64,000 nucleotides of DNA from contig CANRZW010000016.1 of the NCBI GenBank assembly GCA_947644545.1, positions 1 through 64,000 of the forward strand, written 5' to 3'. The position numbers and the translations under genes were made by a program. The stretch comes from an uncultured Lachnospiraceae bacterium (GTDB lineage: Bacteria; Bacillota; Clostridia; Lachnospirales; Lachnospiraceae). The notes under the pieces were generated by a model, which saw only the letters and a program-made list of their open reading frames with translations, did no database searches and was not told where the DNA came from. Below are positions 8,531-17,873 of the stretch, piece after piece (position 1 is the stretch's first letter; each line of letters starts with the position of its first letter).

Positions 8531-9958
8531 CTAAACCGTACCGTGTTTCTTCTCCGGACGGCCTTCACTCTTAGTCGCTAACATTTCAAAAGCGCCGATC
8601 ACATATTTTCTTGTATCAGCGGGATCAACGATCTGATCCACATAGCCTCTCCCTGCCGCACTCTTCACATTATTCTGCAGCTGCGCATACTCTTTCGCAC
8701 AATTCGCAATCGCATCGGAACCTTGTCCATCACAGATGATCTTCGCCGCCAGAGATGCATCCATCATACCAATCTCAGCATCAGGCCATGCAATCGTGAT
8801 GTCTGCGCCGATCGCCTTGGAGTTCATAGCCACATAAGCGCTTCCATATGCCTTGCCGATGATCACGTTCACCTTCGGCACCGTAGCATTGGCAAAAGCG
8901 TATGTAAGCTTGCCGACAGCCTTGGCCATTCTCTTCTCGGAACACTTGGTAGCCGCAAAGCCCTTGACATTTGTCAATGACAGAACAGGAATGTCAAAAG
9001 CATCACAGAACGTAATGAACTCTGCCGCTTTCTCTGCCCCTCTTGCAGACAATACCGCTTCAAATTTCTCTGTTACCTCGCCGTCAGCGTTGTATACTTC
9101 CGTACGGTTGGCAACAGCGCCGATGGTCGCACCATTCAATCTGATAAAGCCGGCAACCATATCCTTGGCATAACTCTGCTTCACTTCCACAAAAACACCG
9201 TCATCGGCGATCTGGGATAATGCGATGGATGTATCACCCACACAATTCACAAGCTCTGCACATACTCTGTTCAGATCGTCTGTGCAGTCGTCAACTGCAA
9301 TATCTGCATTGTTGGCAGGCAGCACGGAAACCAACTGTCTGATCTGTGCCAGAATCTCTGCCTCATCGGATACCATATCTACCAGGCCTGTCTCTTCACT
9401 CTGGAACGCAGCCGCAGCCGTGTCACATCTGGAAACCTCGTTTCCTTCAAGCGTGTTAGGAGCATTCACGAATAATTTCGCCTTCTTCTCCTCCATAAAC
9501 GCAAAATCTGTCATAGCAGGGATCAGTGCAAGTCCACCGCCGCAATTACCAAATACAGCCGTGATCTGCGGGATCACACCGGAAGCAAGCGTCTGCTTCA
9601 TGTAGATCTCACCGAAACCATTCAACGCATCTGTCGCTTCCTGCAGTCTGAGCCCGGCGGAATCGATCAGCCCGATCACCGGCGCCCCCATCTTCAAAGC
9701 CAGATCATAGAGGTTCGCGATCTTCCTGGCATGCATTTCGCCAACGGTTCCGTTTAAAACAGAAGCATCCTGGCTATAAACATACACAAGATTACCATTG
9801 ATCACTCCATAGCCGGTCACAACACCGTCAGAAGGAGTTTCTGTCTGTTTCAGATTGAAATCTGTCGCTCTCGCTGTTACAAGCGCGCCGATCTCAACGA
9901 AACTGTTTTCATCGAGCAAAGCATTGATTCTTTGACTCGCTTGAGAAGTAGTACTCAT
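8531..9958 (-). CDS. mmdA: acyl-CoA carboxyltransferase (MmdA/12S-like) subunit
   Basis: A 475-residue crotonase-fold carboxyltransferase of the propionyl/methylmalonyl-CoA family. It has the N-terminal subdomain with GVVTGYG and the oxyanion loops (GNCGGGLALIP in the first half, GKAYGSAYVAMNSK in the second). It is somewhat short for MmdA (about 510 residues usual). It is the first gene of the operon, with GGAGGG 7 nt before its ATG. With the carrier and OadB it could form a Na+-pumping methylmalonyl- or other acyl-CoA decarboxylase; with OadA it could form a transcarboxylase. The acyl-CoA substrate cannot be read from the sequence. Confidence 0.88.
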   Translation of the reverse strand: MSTTSQASQRINALLDENSFVEIGALVTARATDFNLKQTETPSDGVVTGYGVINGNLVYVYSQDASVLNGTVGEMHARKIANLYDLALKMGAPVIGLIDSAGLRLQEATDALNGFGEIYMKQTLASGVIPQITAVFGNCGGGLALIPAMTDFAFMEEKKAKLFVNAPNTLEGNEVSRCDTAAAAFQSEETGLVDMVSDEAEILAQIRQLVSVLPANNADIAVDDCTDDLNRVCAELVNCVGDTSIALSQIADDGVFVEVKQSYAKDMVAGFIRLNGATIGAVANRTEVYNADGEVTEKFEAVLSARGAEKAAEFITFCDAFDIPVLSLTNVKGFAATKCSEKRMAKAVGKLTYAFANATVPKVNVIIGKAYGSAYVAMNSKAIGADITIAWPDAEIGMMDASLAAKIICDGQGSDAIANCAKEYAQLQNNVKSAAGRGYVDQIVDPADTRKYVIGAFEMLATKSEGRPEKKHGTV

Positions 9959-9991
9959 TTTTCAGCCCTCCATTTATTATAATACTAAATA

Positions 9992-10000
9992 ATTATAACA
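9992..10000 (-). promoter_or_regulatory. extended -10 promoter of the mmdA-oad operon
   Basis: The minus strand reads TGTTATAAT, an extended -10 element, about 35 bp before the mmdA ATG. No good -35 is seen. A second TATAAT lies at 9976-9981 and may act as an alternative. Confidence 0.5.
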
Positions 10001-10103
10001 ATTGCATAACACACGAAAGTAGTATACCACACAATCTTTCACTCTACCAGATGCTTTTCCAAAAATTTTCAACAAACATGTCAAGAAAATGCTAAAAATT
10101 CTC

Positions 10104-11378
10104 CTATGGCAAAAAAACTGTCAGCAGATATCTGCACAGATATCCGTATGTCTGCCGCTCCACCTGCCCCGTCGTCACCACAGGATATCTTCTGAACAGC
10201 TTTCCGTTCAGATAATAGCATACGGTACCGACCTCCGTATTATCCATCACCGGAGCCTGCAGCCTTTTTGCAATCTGCGTCTTCACTTCTATCTGGTCCG
10301 TCTCCGCAAGCAGGCAGGAGAGATCACTCTCCCCTCTGTCGTCTACCCTGACCGGGACATACGCGTCCGCGTACGGTTTCCCGGATCGCGTATCGATCCC
10401 ATCCTCCACCGGAATATCCTCGAATTCCCTGGACTCATAGATATCCCGGTAATGATAATTCTCCATACCATAAGCCGCCAGCTGTTTCATATCGCTCCAC
10501 TTATAGCTCCTGTTATTCGGCCAGCCGCAGGCCAGCAGCGCAACCGTGAAGATCCTCCCTTCACTCTCCACCGCGCCCACATAACAATATCCCGCATTGT
10601 TGGTAAATCCCGTCTTACCGGAAAGCGCTTCTTTCATCATCCCCAGAAATGCATTGTGATTGTTACAGTGAAAACTTCTCTTGCCCTCCGCGTCCGTGAA
10701 ATCATAGCCGGAGGTTCTCGTGATCTCCAGAAACTGCTCCCTGGCGGAGGAATCCGTCACACAATATGCCATGATCTTCGCCAGATCCCTTGCCGTCGTG
10801 GAATGGATCTTACCGCTTTCATTGACTACGGCATCCAGACCGTTGGGCGTGATAAAATAAGTGTCATAACACCCTATGTCTCTGGCCTTCTGATTCATCA
10901 TCGCGGCAAATTGTTCTACACTGCCGCCCACCGCTTCCGCGATTACTACCGCAGAGTCGTTGTGAGATTCCAGCATGAGAGAATACAGAAGATCCTTGAG
11001 CCTGTATTTCTCGCCCTGTCTCACATATAATTTCACTTTCGGCATACTTGTCGCATAGGAAGACACTTCCACGATCTCTTCCGGATTCCCATACTCCAGT
11101 GCCAGAATACATGTCATGATCTTCGTCGTACTCGCCATCGGCAGAACATCCTCCGCATTCTTCCCATACAGGACACGGCCGGAATCCGCATCCATAAGCA
11201 CCGCGGCCTGCGCATATAACTGCAGGGACGAATCCGGCTCCTTTTCCTCTGCCCGAACGGCAGACGCCGAACAGCAAAACAAGGCAGCCGCTGTCATCAC
11301 AGCAGTCGCCTTGTTGATAAAACAGATTATATTCTTATGCAGATTGATCTTATGAGTATTAATATAGAAGATACGCAT
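10104..11378 (-). CDS. D-alanyl-D-alanine carboxypeptidase (PBP5/DacF type)
   Basis: A secreted serine carboxypeptidase that trims the terminal D-Ala from peptidoglycan stem peptides. The penicillin-binding motifs are all present: S83-T-T-K86, S138-H-N140 and K255-T-G257. The N-terminus is a signal sequence ending about residue 43 (SASAVRA|EE). A C-terminal domain of about 120 residues follows the catalytic domain, as in DacB/DacF; the end has a hydrophobic LLTVFLP rather than a clear amphipathic anchor. The ATG at 11378 has only a weak GGAT ribosome site, so a start further in (for example at the MTAAALFCC methionine) is possible. Confidence 0.92.
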   Translation of the reverse strand: MRIFYINTHKINLHKNIICFINKATAVMTAAALFCCSASAVRAEEKEPDSSLQLYAQAAVLMDADSGRVLYGKNAEDVLPMASTTKIMTCILALEYGNPEEIVEVSSYATSMPKVKLYVRQGEKYRLKDLLYSLMLESHNDSAVVIAEAVGGSVEQFAAMMNQKARDIGCYDTYFITPNGLDAVVNESGKIHSTTARDLAKIMAYCVTDSSAREQFLEITRTSGYDFTDAEGKRSFHCNNHNAFLGMMKEALSGKTGFTNNAGYCYVGAVESEGRIFTVALLACGWPNNRSYKWSDMKQLAAYGMENYHYRDIYESREFEDIPVEDGIDTRSGKPYADAYVPVRVDDRGESDLSCLLAETDQIEVKTQIAKRLQAPVMDNTEVGTVCYYLNGKLFRRYPVVTTGQVERQTYGYLCRYLLTVFLP

Positions 11379-11418
11379 ATCACGATCCAGTTCATTTCTT
11401 CTTAAAATATATATGCGT

Positions 11419-11448
11419 ATAATACACTCTTAGCACCTTACCATGCAA
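11419..11448 (-). promoter_or_regulatory. putative promoter of the D,D-carboxypeptidase gene
   Basis: On the minus strand TTGCAT (11443-11448) and TATTAT (11419-11424) are 18 bp apart, about 40 bp before the ATG. Confidence 0.45.
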
Positions 11449-11455
11449 AAATCCT

Positions 11456-13411
11456 CTATTGTTTTCCAAACTCCGTTACCGTCTTCCGATATGCCGCCGC
11501 ATTTCCGATGTCATAGGAGCGTCCGTCCGGGATATAGGCCATCATTCCCTTCTCCTTCCGCACGTAATCCAGGGCATCCGTAAGTTCGACCTCTCCCTTC
11601 TCATTGACGATCTCACGCTCTACGGCATATCCGAGACGATCATACACGTCCTTCGTGATCACATAAGCCCCAAACGCGGCGTAATAATTCTCTGCCTGTT
11701 TGCGCGAAGACACCGCCAGATAATCCTTGGCATTCTCGCAGGACGGCTTTTCCGATATCGCAGTTAATTTCAGTATCGTCTCTTCCTTATTCTCCCACAC
11801 GCCGCTGAAGATTCCATAGTGCACAACTTCTTCCAGCGCTACCGCATGGACCGCTACCGTAGGCTGCCCCACCTGCTCATAGGCATCCAGCAGCTGTCTC
11901 GTACACGCCGTATTGGTATTACTCTGATAGATCGTGTCTCCCAGCAGAAGTAAGACCGGCTCGCTTGCCGCAAAATCCCTGGACTGGTACACGGCATGTC
12001 CAAAGCCCTTCTGCTCCTCCTGGAAAACAAACCGCAGCTTCTTGCTGATCCTCCTGATCTTATCCTCATAAGCCTTCATATCTTTGGACAATTTATTATA
12101 ATGTTCCATAGGCAGCGCTTTCATAAAGAAATCTTCATAGTAATTCTTCTCTTCCTTATTCAGGATCAGGCAGATCTCCTCGATTTCGATCTGGTCCAGT
12201 TCCTCTAACAGTACCAGGATCGCCGGTTTCACCAGTCCGTCTTTATCCACCACCGGACAGAATTCTTTCTTCACGCCCCTCGTCTCCGGATAGAGACGGG
12301 TGCCGAAGCCGGCCACGGGAATTACCGCCTTGCGCACCACCGCGCTCGGTCTGAGCGTCAGGGAATAAGCCGTCATCCCCTTCTCGCTTTTCAGGTATGC
12401 AATCAGCTGCTCCTGCGCTGCCTCATCCCTCGCAAGAAACTGTACCGTCCCATCACCCTGAGATCCTACGCCTTTCGCGCCGTACGTAAGGCTTTTCACC
12501 GTCGGATCGTCCAATATCGCGTGCAGCACAGGCGCCGTCAGTTCTTCCGGACACATGGGCGCCACTTTCTCATCAAAAAGAGCCTGCGCTTCCGTCATCA
12601 GCTCCCCTAATTTCTCGGCATCGCCCTGAGAAATATAAGTGATCGCCCTGCTCGTTATCTTCCGGTTATCTTCTCCCAGCGCTTCGTGAAGTCTTGTTTC
12701 CATCTCATTATGGGCAAAAGGATAAGCCCTGTTCAGATCCCCCAGGATCTTCACGGTATCCTTACCGGCCATCAGATCTGCAAACACATAGTAAAGCGGC
12801 TTCCTCACCGTGATCCGCTCAACATCCAGCTCATTTCCGTCAAACGTCATAATGACAGGATTCACGCCGAAAGCACATGCCTGATCCAGCCGCCCGCATC
12901 GGGAGGGCGTTCTCTGCTCTCCCCAATAGGCAATATTCATCAGCCCAAGAGTATTCAAATGCAGATCATAAAGCTTATTAAAAGCCTTGGCCACCATCAC
13001 GCAGATCGCGGCAGACGACGACAGGCCGCTTTTCATGGGGAGCGTCATATCCGTGATCTCCAGGTGCATACCACCCACATGATACCACTCGCAGATATAG
13101 GACGCCACACCGGCGACATAAGAGAAGAATCCTCCCTCTCTGGCCGCCGCACGCAGTCTGTTCATATCCATTTCACAGGAAAAAGAAGATCCGTGATATT
13201 CTGGAAGTCTGCTGGTAACAGAAAAAACGTCAGCTTTCTCAGCCGTTCCGTAAATCCCCTCCTCGATACCGGTAACTACGGCATAGCCCGGAACAATACC
13301 TGAATTGATACTCTTTTGGAGCCCTGCCCAGTCGCTGTGTTCTCCAAAAAGGCAAAGCCGGCCGGGAACGAATAAGTTGATCTTGTTGTTTGCTGCTTTT
13401 ATTTCTTTCAT
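11456..13411 (-). CDS. GHMP sugar kinase fused to a sugar-1-phosphate nucleotidyltransferase
   Basis: A 651-residue two-enzyme fusion. Residues 1 to about 355 are a galactokinase-like GHMP kinase: motif 1 PGRLCLFGEHSDWAG (16-30), the ATP loop LPMKSGLSSSAA (124-135) and motif 3 GAKGVGSQGDGTVQFL (311-326). Residues 361-651 are a GalU-type nucleotidyltransferase that opens with VIPVAGFGTRLYPET and has the LLLLGDTIY metal aspartate. Together they should turn a free sugar into sugar-1-phosphate and then a UDP-sugar (or other NDP-sugar) in the cytoplasm. The LFGEHSDW motif differs from the galactokinase GEHTDYN, so galactose, L-arabinose or a uronic acid remain open. It has GAAAGG 10 nt before the ATG and its own promoter, downstream of the sucrose locus. 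Confidence 0.88.
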   Translation of the reverse strand: MKEIKAANNKINLFVPGRLCLFGEHSDWAGLQKSINSGIVPGYAVVTGIEEGIYGTAEKADVFSVTSRLPEYHGSSFSCEMDMNRLRAAAREGGFFSYVAGVASYICEWYHVGGMHLEITDMTLPMKSGLSSSAAICVMVAKAFNKLYDLHLNTLGLMNIAYWGEQRTPSRCGRLDQACAFGVNPVIMTFDGNELDVERITVRKPLYYVFADLMAGKDTVKILGDLNRAYPFAHNEMETRLHEALGEDNRKITSRAITYISQGDAEKLGELMTEAQALFDEKVAPMCPEELTAPVLHAILDDPTVKSLTYGAKGVGSQGDGTVQFLARDEAAQEQLIAYLKSEKGMTAYSLTLRPSAVVRKAVIPVAGFGTRLYPETRGVKKEFCPVVDKDGLVKPAILVLLEELDQIEIEEICLILNKEEKNYYEDFFMKALPMEHYNKLSKDMKAYEDKIRRISKKLRFVFQEEQKGFGHAVYQSRDFAASEPVLLLLGDTIYQSNTNTACTRQLLDAYEQVGQPTVAVHAVALEEVVHYGIFSGVWENKEETILKLTAISEKPSCENAKDYLAVSSRKQAENYYAAFGAYVITKDVYDRLGYAVEREIVNEKGEVELTDALDYVRKEKGMMAYIPDGRSYDIGNAAAYRKTVTEFGKQ

Positions 13412-13444
13412 AATATCTGCACCTTTCTTCCAGTCTCAGACCGT

Positions 13445-13473
13445 ATCTTACTATACTTTGAGTAAAAATGCAA
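13445..13473 (-). promoter_or_regulatory. promoter of the kinase-nucleotidyltransferase fusion
   Basis: On the minus strand TTGCAT (13468-13473) and TAAGAT (13445-13450) are 17 bp apart; an overlapping TTGAAG/TATAGT pair with 18 bp spacing is also possible. It suggests that the fusion gene can be expressed apart from the fructokinase gene upstream. Confidence 0.55.
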
Positions 13474-13537
13474 CTTCAATACTTTCCAGCAAACACAAAA
13501 CAGCCAGCACATTCGTCCACCGGATCCCCGCTCCCTC

Positions 13538-14500
13538 TTATCTGCTCTCAATCAGCTCCAAAATCTCGCTCTCACCCGGCATCACCCGCAGCGCACCTTT
13601 CCTGGTGGTGATCAGAGACGCCGCCGCATTGGCGAAGGTCAGCATATCTTCCAGTTCTTCTTCCGTAAAAGCATGCAGCCCCACCTGCAGTACCTTATGA
13701 AGCACACAGGCCATAAAGGTGTCGCCCGCTCCCGTCGTCTCGATGGTATTCTTCTGCACAAAAGCAGCCTTCTCTACCATGGTATCCTTATAGTAAGCCC
13801 GGCTTCCCTCTTTGCCCATGGAGACGAGAATCAACGGAATATCATAACGCTCCCTGATCTTATGAACGCCTGCGCTGTAATCCTCTTCACCGGTCAGCCA
13901 CAGGATCTCATTGTCGGAGATCTTTAAGATATCGCACATGCCAAGACCATACTCCACCTGTTCCCTGGCCAGATCCATGGATTCCCACAGCGGCTCCCTG
14001 ATATTCGGATCGAAAGAGATGAGGGCCCCCTGTTCCTTCGCATACTCCACGGCGAACTTCGTAGCCTCCCGCACACCGTCATGGGTCATGGACAGCGTAC
14101 CGAAATGAAACAGCTTCGTCTGCGCAAGCAGCTCCGTCCGGATTTCGTCTTTCCGAAGCAGCATGTCCGCGCCCGGATTCCGGTAGAAGGAAAAGTCCCT
14201 GTCACCGTCGTCTTTCGTCTCCACAAATGCAAGCGTCGTCCTGGCATCCTTGTCCATGCACAGGTTGGCAGTGTCGATGCCTGCTTCCTCCAATACAGAT
14301 TTCAGTTTCCGGCCAAACAGATCCTCACCCACCTTGCCGATAAATCCGGTCTTATGTCCCAGCTTCGTCAGCATGGCAAGCACATTGCAGGGCGCGCCGC
14401 CCGGATTGGCCTCAAATAGCGTGTTTCCCTGTCCCGACATGCCGTTGTCTGTCATATCGATCAACAATTCCCCTAATGCAATCACATCATAGTTTCTCAT
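13538..14500 (-). CDS. PfkB-family fructokinase
   Basis: A ribokinase-fold (PfkB) sugar kinase of 320 residues. It begins MRNYDVIALGELLIDM, has the substrate motif NPGGAPCNVLAML and the C-terminal signature TTGAGDTFMACVL with the catalytic aspartate. This pattern matches bacterial fructokinases (fructose to fructose-6-phosphate). Its place directly after a GH32 beta-fructosidase and sugar ABC transporter supports fructose as substrate. The start is placed at 14500 because AAGGAG is 10 nt upstream; an upstream in-frame start would add an unlikely Cys-rich extension. It is the last gene of the sucrose/fructan operon. Confidence 0.9.
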   Translation of the reverse strand: MRNYDVIALGELLIDMTDNGMSGQGNTLFEANPGGAPCNVLAMLTKLGHKTGFIGKVGEDLFGRKLKSVLEEAGIDTANLCMDKDARTTLAFVETKDDGDRDFSFYRNPGADMLLRKDEIRTELLAQTKLFHFGTLSMTHDGVREATKFAVEYAKEQGALISFDPNIREPLWESMDLAREQVEYGLGMCDILKISDNEILWLTGEEDYSAGVHKIRERYDIPLILVSMGKEGSRAYYKDTMVEKAAFVQKNTIETTGAGDTFMACVLHKVLQVGLHAFTEEELEDMLTFANAAASLITTRKGALRVMPGESEILELIESR

Positions 14501-14582
14501 AGTCTGTCCGCTCCTTCCCTTTACACAACGTTTGCACAAATTCCGGACCCGCCGCTAAGAACGCCCCGTCATCCGGCATTCC

Positions 14583-16082
14583 CTACCTGTCATTCAACGT
14601 ATAGTGTACCACATCCATCGTCACTTGACCATCCGCAAAGAAAGAAATACCGTCCACGCCGGCATCCGTATAGAGAGTTGCCGAAAGCGCGTACTCTCCG
14701 TCATTGACGAATACCTCCGCACTGAAATAGTCCAAAACAAGCCGGATCTTAATGATTCCCCGCCGACTGTCACCGTTGTTCACCAGGCAGCGGCGCTGGT
14801 GGATGATGGCCCGTCTGGAGCCGGAATGTTTGCGGTCGATCTTGATAACGGACTCATAAGGCCTGAAACTGACAGACGTCTGGTAGGTGTCATTCTGCGC
14901 GAAACGCACCGCAAACTTGCGGTATAGCTTCTCCTCGTCTGCCGGACGGACACAAAGTTCCATATCGATCTTACGCCCCTTTACGCCCTCTAACCTGATA
15001 ATATCCGTAAAGGTCACATTTTCATGGACAGTCTTCCCGCCTCTCATAGCCTCTATCTCCCGGACCGGCTGCTGATACAGACGGCCGTCCCGTACGGACA
15101 GTTCTCTTGGCAGGCTCATCTGCCCGAACCACGGGCGGCTCGGCGCGTGCAGGTTACAGGTATCCCAGTTCTGCATCCACCCGATCATGATCCTGCGGCC
15201 ATCCGGCGCAACTACCGTCTGCGGCGCATAGAAGTCGATGCCGTAATCAACGGCCTGGTTGGCCTCCTCATGGAATTCCTCCGTTTCCTCATCGAAAGTG
15301 CCAAGCAGGCAGAGCGTACCGTTTCCGTTATGATACTCAAATCCCTGGGGCATCATATCCTGCGGACTGGTAATCAGCACCGCCTTACCGTCTAACCGGA
15401 AGAAATCCGGACATTCCCACATCCGGCCGAAGCGGCCTTTGTTGGAAGCAAGAATCCTTTCAAATTTCCAGTCAAATCCGTCCGGGCTACTGTAGAGAAG
15501 GATCTGACCGTCATGCTCCGGAGTACAGTTGCCGGCCACACAGCGGTAGGTGCCGTCTGCCGTCCGCCACAGCTTCGGATCGCGGAAGTCAAACCGGCTG
15601 CCGTTTTCGGGAAGCTGCTCACTGTCCAGTACGGGATTACCCTCATATTTCTCATAATCCAGACCGTCTCCCACCGCAATACACTGGGTCTGCACTTCCC
15701 TGTTGCTGCCGTCCGGCTGTATCTCCTTAACCACGCCCGTATACATCAGAAGATGTCTGCCATCCGGCATCACCACCGCGCTGCCGGAAAAACACCCGTC
15801 CCTGTCATAATCCATATCCGGCGCCAACGCCGCCGGCAGCTGTTTCCAGTGCAGCAGATCCTTGCTCACCGCGTGCCCCCAGTGCATGGGCCCCCAATAA
15901 GGACTGAACGGATGATACTGATAAAACATATGATATTCCCCTTTATAATAGGAAAAACCATTGGGATCGTTCATCCATCCCACCCGCGCGGACAGATGAA
16001 AGTCCGGCCGCGGCTCCGCCGCGATCTTCCGCTCCTTCTCCTCCTCATATCTTCTCGCATCCCGTAAAATCTGGCTTGTCAT
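14583..16082 (-). CDS. GH32 beta-fructosidase (sucrose/fructo-oligosaccharide hydrolase)
   Basis: A 499-residue glycoside hydrolase family 32 enzyme with the nucleophile motif WMNDPNG (D39), the transition-state motif FRDP (R167, D168) and the acid/base motif ECPD (E223), then a C-terminal beta-sandwich. There is no signal peptide, so it acts inside the cell on sugars delivered by the adjacent ABC transporter, releasing fructose for the kinase downstream. Whether the natural substrate is sucrose, sucrose-6-phosphate or short fructans is not decided; the absence of a PTS and the presence of an ABC importer argue against sucrose-6-phosphate. The ATG at 16082 has GGAG 9 nt upstream. Confidence 0.94.
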   Translation of the reverse strand: MTSQILRDARRYEEEKERKIAAEPRPDFHLSARVGWMNDPNGFSYYKGEYHMFYQYHPFSPYWGPMHWGHAVSKDLLHWKQLPAALAPDMDYDRDGCFSGSAVVMPDGRHLLMYTGVVKEIQPDGSNREVQTQCIAVGDGLDYEKYEGNPVLDSEQLPENGSRFDFRDPKLWRTADGTYRCVAGNCTPEHDGQILLYSSPDGFDWKFERILASNKGRFGRMWECPDFFRLDGKAVLITSPQDMMPQGFEYHNGNGTLCLLGTFDEETEEFHEEANQAVDYGIDFYAPQTVVAPDGRRIMIGWMQNWDTCNLHAPSRPWFGQMSLPRELSVRDGRLYQQPVREIEAMRGGKTVHENVTFTDIIRLEGVKGRKIDMELCVRPADEEKLYRKFAVRFAQNDTYQTSVSFRPYESVIKIDRKHSGSRRAIIHQRRCLVNNGDSRRGIIKIRLVLDYFSAEVFVNDGEYALSATLYTDAGVDGISFFADGQVTMDVVHYTLNDR

Positions 16083-16141
16083 AATCAACTTCTCCTTCTC
16101 CTGTTCGTGCCAACCCCATAATTTTGTTTTGTATCATCCCT

Positions 16142-17848
16142 TTATTCGGCGTTCTCCACGCCCGCATATCTGTCATAGGCCGCCTGATAAACCTTTAACA
16201 GCTTATCCATTCCGCATTTATCCCGCAGATACCTGATATAACTTTCCCACTCTTCATCTGTGGGACCGCCGTTTTTCAGCCAAAGGCCCTCCTGCTCCGC
16301 CACGGCGTTCTCGAAGCTTGCCTTATACCAATCGATATCGTCAAGCTCTCTGCCGGTATAGACACAATCCACCGGATAAGTCGCCGTAGAATCCACATAA
16401 GGCATCCAGTAATCATACAGATCCGTCAGACGTTCGATGGCTCTGTCCTCCATTTTGAAAGTCGTCTGATAGTAATCACTCAAGATCAGCTTCGGGCCAA
16501 ATACCTCATATTCCCCTTTCAGCTCGCCGGAACCCTTGCCGTATTTCTCACGGCTTTCCTCGTCCGATATACTCTGCCATACACCGTCCTCATCCTGGCC
16601 GGTAAAATAGACTCCGATCGGTCCATACTGCAGCTGCATAACGGTTTCCGGGTCATACCACCTGTCAAAGAATTTCAACAGGTTCGCCGGACTCTTGCAG
16701 GCCTTCGTGATATTCAGGTTCCCGCTGTTAATACCGCCGCCGGTGCGGACCGTCACATTATGGGTGCCGTCCGGGCCGTCCAGGATCGGCAGGAACACAT
16801 AATCCCCGGCATAATCGCCCATCACCTCTTCTATGTACCACCAGGTGGCGACGCCCACATAACCCTGCGAACACTTCGAGATCAGCTGAGAATCCGTCTG
16901 GCTGAACATCTCCGGATCCATCAGCCCCTCCGCATACCAGTCATGGAAGTAGGTGACCGCCTCCCTGTAAGCATCCGACACGCAGATAAAGTCAACCGTA
17001 CCGTCATCGCGCAGCACCAGATCCTTGCAGACGTCATTGGGCCAGTTGGTGAACCCGAAACCGGCATAGAAGATATTCTGTCCCCAGCACCACTCATCAA
17101 ACCCGGTACTCATGGGTATGGTGCTGCCCGCCGCGTTTCCGTAATATTTCGCACTCATGTCATTGTCCTTGAAAGCTTTGAGTGCAGTATGCAGTTCCTC
17201 CAGTGTCGTGGGTACCGAAAGCCCCAGTTCGTCCAGCCACGCCTTGTTGATCATGGAAAACTGCGGCACGGAATAGATGCTGTAGTCCTCCGCCGCACCA
17301 ATACCTGCCGTTCCCATACGTTCACCCGCCGGAAGACCGTAAATATAACCGTCGTCCATGGTGATGGCGCTGCGGATATCCGGATTTTCCTCCAGAATCT
17401 TACTTAAGTTCGGCATATATTCTTCCGTCAGATAAGGCGTCAGATCGATAAAGGTACCGTCGTCCCCATAACGTGAGATATCATAGTTACTGAATCCCAC
17501 TCCCATAAATGCGTCCGGCAGTTCTTCCCCGGCGATCCGGATATTGACCTGTTCCGCCAGCGACTCGCTCATAGTCGTCCAGTCGATCAAAATGCCCGTA
17601 TCCGTCTGCAGCTCCTTAAGCACCACGTTATCGGTGTAGCCGGGACTGAGCGCACCCTGCCCGCCCATGATCGCAAACGAGGTCTGGGTCGTATCGGGAT
17701 TCGCCACCCCTTTCTCATGATCGCCGAACTCCTTGCCGCCGCATGCCGTAACCGACAATATAAGTCCCATGATAAGTGCAGCTGCAATCGGCTTCCCGGC
17801 CGGATTTCCTGTTTTACTTCCTCTGTTTAATTCTTTGGATTTTATCAT
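16142..17848 (-). CDS. sugar ABC transporter substrate-binding lipoprotein (LplA-like)
   Basis: A 568-residue extracellular solute-binding protein. It opens with a charged region, a hydrophobic stretch and the lipobox SVTACGG, so it is a membrane-anchored lipoprotein. The size (over 500 residues) and the pairing with two LplB/LplC-type permeases place it in the large LplA-like class used for oligosaccharides. AGAAAGG lies 11 nt before the ATG at 17848; a TTG at 17872 is less likely. It sits between the permeases and the GH32 gene. No ATPase gene is in the operon, so a shared MsmK/UgpC-type ATPase encoded elsewhere is expected. Confidence 0.92.
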   Translation of the reverse strand: MIKSKELNRGSKTGNPAGKPIAAALIMGLILSVTACGGKEFGDHEKGVANPDTTQTSFAIMGGQGALSPGYTDNVVLKELQTDTGILIDWTTMSESLAEQVNIRIAGEELPDAFMGVGFSNYDISRYGDDGTFIDLTPYLTEEYMPNLSKILEENPDIRSAITMDDGYIYGLPAGERMGTAGIGAAEDYSIYSVPQFSMINKAWLDELGLSVPTTLEELHTALKAFKDNDMSAKYYGNAAGSTIPMSTGFDEWCWGQNIFYAGFGFTNWPNDVCKDLVLRDDGTVDFICVSDAYREAVTYFHDWYAEGLMDPEMFSQTDSQLISKCSQGYVGVATWWYIEEVMGDYAGDYVFLPILDGPDGTHNVTVRTGGGINSGNLNITKACKSPANLLKFFDRWYDPETVMQLQYGPIGVYFTGQDEDGVWQSISDEESREKYGKGSGELKGEYEVFGPKLILSDYYQTTFKMEDRAIERLTDLYDYWMPYVDSTATYPVDCVYTGRELDDIDWYKASFENAVAEQEGLWLKNGGPTDEEWESYIRYLRDKCGMDKLLKVYQAAYDRYAGVENAE

Positions 17849-17873
17849 AACACAAACCGCCTTTCTGTTCAAA

